NCBI GenBank assembly: GCA_025352365.1
Contig: JANXTO010000343.1
Location: 1 to 59,026 of the forward strand
From: Undibacterium sp.
GTDB lineage: Bacteria; Pseudomonadota; Gammaproteobacteria; Burkholderiales; Burkholderiaceae_D
DNA length: 59,026 nt
Reading direction: 5' to 3'
A program made the position numbers and the translations under genes. The notes under the pieces are model-generated. The model did not search any database, was not told where the DNA came from, and saw only the letters and a program-made list of their open reading frames with translations. Positions 53,396 through 59,026 of this stretch are shown piece after piece; position 1 is the stretch's first letter, and the number at the start of each line of letters is the position of its first letter.

Positions 53396-55804
53396 ATGAA
53401 ATTCAGAGATTTCCGCATAGGTTGGCGCCTGCTGATACAAGAACCTGCGCATTCGCTGGTAGCGATCATAGGATTAGCCATAGGATTTATGGTGTTCTTT
53501 CTTGGCCTTAGCTATATTTATTATGCTTTGCATTTTGATCGTCATGTACCTGACAATTAGCATATTTTTATCGTCAAGAGTTTGCCAAATTGGGAGGATC
53601 AGCGCTGGCATGAAAATATTCCGACTTTAGTAAAAGATGGCCTGGAGCGCAGCGGCTTGCCGTTGCATGCAGCACGCTTGGTGGTGCTTGATACCGAAAT
53701 GCGCGGTGACAGTGCAGTGCAAAACGTCAAACTCACGACGGCTGATACCAGTTTGATAGAGGTATTTGGTATCAAGCCGGTTGAAGGCGATCTGTTAGTT
53801 GCCCTAAGTCGTCCGAATGCTCTGGCACTGACCGTATCGACTGCACGACGACTTTTTGGCGATACCCATGCCTTGGGAAAATACGTGCATATCAAAAACG
53901 ATACTTTCCTCGTATCAGCAATTATCAGCGATACACCGGACAACTCTACAGTTCCGTTTTCTGCTGTCACCGGTATCAATACCTTGGCGTGGAAAGCGGA
54001 GGAGCGTAAAGCCATATTAGACAGCTGGTCCGATTTGTCAGCTCGTCTTTACATCAAGTTAGGTGCAAATATCTCCGCAGATCAAATTGCGCGGCGCATT
54101 GCAGAGGATGCCGATAGGTCGCCTTTACGTGCGCAACTCAAAGTGGAGCAACTTGCACAATTAGGTCACGATCCGTTATATGAAGTGAAGTTAGGACCAC
54201 TGACTGAGTCTTTCCTTGACCCTGTAGTCGGTGGTGGTAATGGATCAAGAAAAGGCAATCGAACGATCACTATTTCAGTTGCGTGTATCGCCTTATTCGT
54301 TTTGTTGTTAGCGATTGCAAATTACGTCAATCTGGCTACGATCAGGATCATAGCGCGACAGCGCGAGATCGCTATTCGTAAAGTGCTTGGTGCTCCGCAT
54401 TGGCGTGTCGTCATGCAGATATTGACAGAGACGATACTGGTCTCTCTGATCGCGGCAGGTGTCGGGATGCTGTTGGCATGGCTAGTCTTGCCAGGATTCT
54501 CTGCTTTATCCGGTTTTGCATTGGAGTCACTGCTGACTGCTGCCAATTTGTTCTTAGGCATATTGGCTGTACTAGGTTTTAGCATCGTTATAGGATTGCT
54601 GGCAGGTTTTTATCCGGCGTTGATGACAGCCAAAATACGTCCCTCCGCAATCCTCGCTGGACGCGGCAGTTTGGTGAATACTCATGGGATGTGGTTGCGC
54701 CGCAGCCTGACAGTATTTCAATTTGCAGTCGGGATGTTTTTTATTAGCATGGCATTGACAATGTCAGGGCAGCTTCAACACATCAGCCGTTTAAATTTTG
54801 GATTTGATCCAGACAAATTTCTCTCGATTGAGATGCCTTACGGATTAGAGCAGGTAAATTCTAAAAGCTTCAGTGACGCAGTAAGGCGCCTGCCTGGCGT
54901 CGTCAAAACAACGGCTTCTACCGTGGCAATCGGCCAGGCTGATTTTTGGAATGTCGATATCACCATGCCCGATGCTCGTGTCATCAAACTCGATAAAACG
55001 CTGGTCAGCCCTGACTACTTTAATGTCTATGAGATCGCCCCATTAGCAGGTCGCTTATTTGATGCAAAGATAGATAACGTTGACAATCCCAGTGTCGTGG
55101 TGATTGACGCTTTGGCTGTTACGCGCTTGGGCTTTAGCTCGCCTACCGCTGCCGTTGGACAATTCATTAAAGTCAAAGATAAGCCCTTACAAATCATCGG
55201 AGTCAATCAACCTGTCAGGACGCAGAGCCTGCTGATGGATGCCGCACCACGCGTGTTTATGCTGTCGCTAGAAACGCCATCGCTGTCCATCAAATTTGAG
55301 GGCGATCAAGCTATTGTTAGCGCCGCTATCGCCCATCTTTGGGCGCAACATTTTCCTCAGAATATAGTGCAGATTAAGCCGGTAAGGAATTTGCTGGAAA
55401 GAGGGCCAAGACAAATTGAACCTATGTTAATCATTGTTTCGATTGTGATGTGTATTGTGATTTCTCTGGCGTTTGTTGGCATGTATATTTTGTCCGCCTA
55501 TAGTCTGCAACGGCGGTCAAAAGAGATCGTTTTGCGCAAGCTATACGGAGCCATGGGACGAGATATCGCTCAGTTACTTAGCTATGAGTTTATTGCGCTG
55601 ATCGGCGTCTCGGCGCTACTTGGTTTGCCTGTGGCCTACGTCATGGGGGAATCTCTTTTAGATGAGTTTGCTGAACGTGCGGCGATCGGACCATGGGCGG
55701 TATTGGCCGCGCTGGTCAGCGCTTCGATCGTAGCAATAATCTCGACCATACGGCATACCAGAGTGGCAATGCATATGTCTCCTACATCGGCTTTGCGAGG
55801 ATAA
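53396..55804 (+). pseudogene. MacB/FtsX-type ABC permease (second copy), interrupted by in-frame TAG
   Basis: The frame from ATG 53396 reads MKFRDFRIGWRLLIQEPAHS with the first membrane helix, then meets TAG at codon 55 (53558-53560). It continues in the same frame without further breaks to 55804, 802 codons in all. The track lists only the part after 53582. Alignment by eye to the first permease puts the stop opposite Gln (VPEVQDVYVVK against VPDN-stop-HIFIVK), so CAG to TAG is likely. The rest of the FtsX features are intact (VNLATIRIIARQREIAIRKV, RRSKEIVLRKLYGA). Without readthrough no first helix is made. The paralog may compensate. Confidence 0.85.
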
Positions 55805-55921
55805 AACTCTTTATCATGGTTTGAAAACGAGTGACAGGCTGGTACACTGGATGGATAGAAAGTTGTTCATTTTCGTTAAGAATTATTCCAGTGTCGTTAC
55901 CCATGATAGGAGACCATTCAT

Positions 55922-56449
55922 ATGATCAAAGGCAGTTGCTTTCACCTTCGGCATGTACAAAAAGACGATATTCCTGAGCTGATCAGATTGCTCAACGCGC
56001 CAGAATCTAAAGGTGATTTTCTCTCTTTAGAGATGATGTTGCCAGGTGCATTGGAGAAAAAATTTGAAGCAGAATCCTTGAGTAAAGAACTCAATGAAAC
56101 GTTTTTAATCGTTGATCACGACGGGACGATTTTAGGTCGCGTGTTTCATTTTAAAACTATCTCTTACTTTAACTCGCGTGAGATCGGCTACGGATTATTT
56201 GCTGGCGATAAGCGTGGCAAAGGCATCATGACAGAGGCCGTGCAACTGCTGACTGATTATCTGTTTAAAACCTTACTGATCAATCGCTTAGAGATCCATA
56301 TGCATGTCGATAATATCGCCTCTGAAAAAGTGGCGATCAATTGTGGGTATTTAAAAGAAGGCATCGCCCGTGGCGCGTCGTTTAGTCGAGGTAAGCATAT
56401 TGATCTCGCCATGTATGCACTGTTGCGGCATGAGTGGGAAGTACTTTGA
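55922..56449 (+). CDS. GNAT acetyltransferase (RimJ/RimL type)
   Basis: 175 aa. It starts FHLRHVQKDDIPELIRLLN and has the acetyl-CoA segment YGLFAGDKRGKGIMTEAV and the helix NRLEIHMHVDNIASEKVA with NCGYLKEG, the order seen in RimJ/RimL-like N-acetyltransferases. The target may be a protein N-terminus or a small amine. AGGAG precedes the ATG. It is monocistronic and convergent with the next gene. Confidence 0.9.
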   Translation: MIKGSCFHLRHVQKDDIPELIRLLNAPESKGDFLSLEMMLPGALEKKFEAESLSKELNETFLIVDHDGTILGRVFHFKTISYFNSREIGYGLFAGDKRGKGIMTEAVQLLTDYLFKTLLINRLEIHMHVDNIASEKVAINCGYLKEGIARGASFSRGKHIDLAMYALLRHEWEVL

Positions 56450-56514
56450 GTAAGTCTGAGTTAGTTGATGTAGGTTTAATTACCGGATCAATCTAAAATT
56501 TCGATTTAGAGCGT

Positions 56515-56570
56515 CCAATCATTCTGCGGTTTCTGGCGTGATTTCCTTCCAAGAACCGCAGAATGATTGG
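56515..56570. repeat. 56-bp palindromic element, copy 3
   Basis: CCAATCATTCTGCGGTT pairs perfectly with AACCGCAGAATGATTGG (17 bp), with a partial inner stem TCTGG/CCAAGA. It has the same length as copies 1 and 2 and again lies between convergent genes. Confidence 0.85.
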
Positions 56571-56594
56571 GCATCTGTTTTTAGAGTTGATTCG

Positions 56595-57029
56595 TTAATC
56601 TGCTTTACGGATTCTGGCGATGAATTCTGCATGTGGATAATCGGCGACCGTAAATTCAAATCCTCTCGCGGTCAGCCAGATACAAGCTTCTTCTAACGTT
56701 GAAAAATAATGGACTAAGTCCTCAGGCAAGTTGCCAGTCTGGCGGCGATGGATTTCTTTACGCATATTGTCTGGCACGACTACAGCAAGACAGACGCAAG
56801 CATTCTGGAATGCCCATTCACGCATTTTAGGAAATGCTTGTAGCGAATCTACGTTCGACATTTCCCAATGCGCAGCATCGGTCAGACCTGCCCATGGCTG
56901 GTTGACCGGTGACTTTTTTTTCGTATCGAGAAAGCAAGCCTAGGTACCTTCTTCATTAAAGCTATCCGCGGTAGTGCGTACGAGGACATTGCGTACTACG
57001 GTAATTTCCCATTGACCATGTATTTTCAT
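56595..57029 (-). pseudogene. Hypothetical protein gene interrupted by in-frame TAG
   Basis: ATG at 57029 opens MKIHGQWEITVVRNVLVRTT, reaches TAG at 56940-56942 (codon 30), then continues in the same frame through ACFLDTKKKSPVNQPWAGLTD to the 88-aa track ORF ending at 56595. The full frame has 145 codons. The continuous coding look on both sides of the stop argues for one gene broken by one mutation (CAG to TAG is one option). I do not recognise the family. It is soluble, with WLTARGFEFTVADYPH near the end. Confidence 0.7.
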
Positions 57030-57149
57030 CAGATTGATTTTAGATGATGGAATTTGTATTTTACTAGCGTCTTACTAACGTAGGATCGATGTCTGATCAA
57101 TGCGTTATTTGTGCATGCTAACAATTAAACGCCTTGCTAACTCCTATGT

Positions 57150-57530
57150 TTATATTGCCGCAAATTTCTGCTGCAAATAGTGCACGATATCCTTGGATTC
57201 ATATAACCACTTCACGCTGCCGTCGTCGTTGCTGATCTTCAGGCAGGGGACTTTAGGGCTGCCGCCTTGGGCTAATAAAGTTTGGCGATGTTCTGTCACA
57301 TGTTGCGTATTACGTAGTTCTATAGTCAGCGACAGGCGCGCCATTTCTTTCCGTACCTTGATGCAAAAAGGGCACGTTGCAAACTGATATAAGGCCAGCT
57401 TTTGGCATGCTGCATCGACCTTAGTCTGATCAGCGACGGGGCGCACGACACCTTTTGGCCGTGTCAGGCTTTCTTTCAACAGCATGAAAGGGCCGAGGAC
57501 GATGCGCAGCAGTCTAAAAAAGTATTTCAT
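57150..57530 (-). CDS. Glutaredoxin-like thiol protein with N-terminal anchor
   Basis: 126 aa from the ATG at 57530; the longer track ORF starts in Ser/Ile/Thr-rich low-complexity sequence. An N-terminal hydrophobic segment (FFRLLRIVLGPFMLL) is followed by a glutaredoxin/GST N-terminal fold: LALYQFATCPFCIKVRKEMA with the redox CPFC motif, then SPKVPCLKI (cis-Pro) and SKDIVHYLQQKF. It probably reduces disulfides at the membrane using glutathione. Upstream (57550-57640) is a degenerate GATGATGTT-rich tract. Confidence 0.85.
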   Translation of the reverse strand: MKYFFRLLRIVLGPFMLLKESLTRPKGVVRPVADQTKVDAACQKLALYQFATCPFCIKVRKEMARLSLTIELRNTQHVTEHRQTLLAQGGSPKVPCLKISNDDGSVKWLYESKDIVHYLQQKFAAI

Positions 57531-57708
57531 GAGTTCTACCAGGTTTAAAAATGATGATGCTGTTATCGAGATTGCCGATGTTATGGACGATGTTGTGGAC
57601 GACGGTATTGACGATGTTATTGATATTGAATCAGCGCAGAAGGGCGCATTGTAAGCGACAAGCGCATGATTTCGGCAGATTGTATTGATGCATGATTCAC
57701 GCATCCCC

Positions 57709-59026
57709 CTAAGAAAATGTCTTACCGTCTTTGACCCAAATTGCCAGAGCCCCAGCAAGCTCGTCCATCACATTATCCCAACGTCCTGCTGAGTCCTGTC
57801 TGAACAGACGCATTTGATGCGGGTACCATGGGCTGTCCTGACGATGCGCCAGCCAGCGCCAGTCTGGTTTAAAGTCCGGCACTAATAACCAGCACGGCAC
57901 ACCCAAAGCACCTGCCAGATGTGCGACAGCGGTGTCTACACTGATGACCAGATCCAGTTGTTGGAGGATGGCAGCGGTCTCTGCAAAATCGGCCAAGCAT
58001 TCACCCAGCATCAATACTGAAAATGACTCTGGGATGGAGTCTCCTTTCAACTCTTTTTGCAGGCTGACAAATTGAATACCTGGCACCGCTAATACAGGTG
58101 TCAAATAGGTCACCGATGGTAGTGAGCGGTGCGCATCATTTTCAAAACGGGAATTACCTTTCCAGACCAGACCTACGCGTTTCTGATTGGCAGACGACAG
58201 CTGTGAATATTGGGCTGGCCATTTTTCTGACCACTGTTGCAGCACATCTGCATCGGCATGCAGATAAGGAATAGTCGCAGGGATAGTCTCTAAGCGGGTC
58301 TCAAAATGAAAAGGCAAGCTCATAGGCAAGGTCCAAAAATCCCATTCCCGGTTCGATAAATTATCGTCCAGAGACAAAATTTCGTCCACGCCCGCTAGAC
58401 TGGCAAACAATTTTTTTAAGCCCGGGTGACAAATCAAGGTGATCTTGGCTGCACCTTTTTCTTTGAGAAAAACAGCATAGCGACAGAATTGGATCATGTC
58501 GCCATGACCTGCCTCAAAACCGATCACGATCGATTTGCCGTACAGGTCGCTACCTTGCCAGCGTTGACAAGTGAACACGTCCGATATACGTGTAATCCAA
58601 TCACGCGCTTCCATACAAGGCCAGCCTTCGGCATAGCGCCCTTGCCGCAGCAAAATATAGGCTAAATTAAAACGTGCTTTCGCATAATCTTGGTCCAGAT
58701 TGAGCGCAGTACGGTAGCAATCCTCAGCTTCTTCCTCTCGTTTCGTACAGGCTAGCAAGACACCCAAATTGGACCACAATGCGGGTGAGTCGGAGGTAAA
58801 TAATAAACATTGCCGGTATACGTCCTCCGCCTCATCAAAGCGATCACGTGCCATCAGCATCGCGCCTAAGTTCAGATAAGTTTGTACCACGTCGGGTCGT
58901 ATCGTAATCGCTTGCTGGTACCAAAATTCGGCACTGTTCCATGCGCCAACTTGCTCTTGCAGATAAGCCAGATTAATCATCACCTCGGCAAAGTCTGGAG
59001 CGATTTCCAGCGCTTGCATAAAACAG
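57709..59026 (-). CDS. TPR protein with GT9-like glycosyltransferase domain (5' end beyond window)
   Basis: At least 438 aa; the frame is open to the window edge (the ATG at 59019 is probably internal). Several tetratricopeptide repeats fill the first 135 or so residues (YLNLGAMLMARDRFDEAEDV, ARFNLAYILLRQGRYAEGW). A heptosyltransferase-like domain follows, with GLVWKGN, ISVDTAVAHLAGALGVPCW and a C-terminal WYPHQMRLFRQ. Such fusions are common in betaproteobacteria and are thought to glycosylate proteins or surface structures. Confidence 0.85.
   Translation of the reverse strand, partial: CFMQALEIAPDFAEVMINLAYLQEQVGAWNSAEFWYQQAITIRPDVVQTYLNLGAMLMARDRFDEAEDVYRQCLLFTSDSPALWSNLGVLLACTKREEEAEDCYRTALNLDQDYAKARFNLAYILLRQGRYAEGWPCMEARDWITRISDVFTCQRWQGSDLYGKSIVIGFEAGHGDMIQFCRYAVFLKEKGAAKITLICHPGLKKLFASLAGVDEILSLDDNLSNREWDFWTLPMSLPFHFETRLETIPATIPYLHADADVLQQWSEKWPAQYSQLSSANQKRVGLVWKGNSRFENDAHRSLPSVTYLTPVLAVPGIQFVSLQKELKGDSIPESFSVLMLGECLADFAETAAILQQLDLVISVDTAVAHLAGALGVPCWLLVPDFKPDWRWLAHRQDSPWYPHQMRLFRQDSAGRWDNVMDELAGALAIWVKDGKTFS

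Noticed and set aside
7320-56570. CRISPR-like array from repeated hairpins
   Set aside because: The repeats are tens of kilobases apart, palindromic, without spacers or cas genes.
57550-57640. GATGATGTT-rich degenerate tandem tract, possibly the N-terminus of the glutaredoxin-like gene
   Set aside because: Translation is Ser/Ile/Thr low complexity and the conserved protein begins at the ATG at 57530; repeat units are too degenerate for a functional claim.

Overview
The window looks like a chromosomal segment of a moderate-GC betaproteobacterium, most likely Burkholderiales and probably Oxalobacteraceae (an Undibacterium-like relative). This rests on gene content: a TctDE-type two-component system beside a porin and an NMT1-type ABC importer, a HexR-controlled Entner-Doudoroff cluster, a DUF2282/DUF692/DUF2063/DoxX (bufferin-type) operon, orphan mobB, and YjfB and YcgR motility proteins. 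The genus is inferred. I see no rRNA, tRNA or CRISPR array.

Layout. 1-1.9 kb is a graveyard: the C-terminus of a tyrosine recombinase running off the left edge, a decapitated family-3 solute-binding protein, an IS6-like transposase tail and a chemoreceptor with its middle deleted. 2.2-7.3 kb carries housekeeping genes (pepN, fbp, ribA). 7.5-12.9 kb is a probable metal-responsive locus: a HupE/UreJ-like membrane protein, a YHYH lipoprotein, a CusRS/CopRS-like two-component system and a small secreted protein. Two promoters there share an ATGACA-N5-GTCATT dyad that resembles the CusR/CopR box. ilvE follows at 13.2 kb. 14.7-21.3 kb is a TctDE-like regulator pair divergent from a porin and an ABC importer. 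21.7-29.3 kb is mixed: a truncated rlmI, a RIO kinase, a Lys-rich mini-protein, the bufferin-type operon, an S4 protein, a hemerythrin, YjfB, MobB and an outer-membrane barrel gene with one premature stop. 29.4-40.3 kb is central carbon metabolism: ppc, pgi, eda and edd leftward, and zwf-pgl-hexR rightward, with a HexR-like operator in the edd/zwf divergent promoter. 40.4-45.1 kb has an HDOD protein, a DedA-rhodanese fusion, a YpfJ-type metallopeptidase, an SSB-like protein and YcgR. 45.3-55.8 kb is a sigma54-dependent two-component system divergent from a MacAB/HlyD-like export operon, with a -24/-12 promoter and an upstream dyad. The window ends with a GNAT enzyme, an interrupted hypothetical gene, a glutaredoxin-like protein and a partial TPR-glycosyltransferase.

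Two dispersed non-coding repeat families stand out. One is an ~86-bp element with ATATACTCCCC-type ends and a central GTCCAAT/ATTGGAC dyad; it occurs six times, always between genes. The other is a 56-bp near-perfect palindrome with the core TGCGGYTTCTGGC; it occurs three times, each time between convergent genes. In addition, three otherwise intact reading frames are each broken by one in-frame TAA or TAG. In the one case with a paralog to compare, the stop sits at a glutamine position.

All family assignments come from reading motifs in the translations; no database search was possible.
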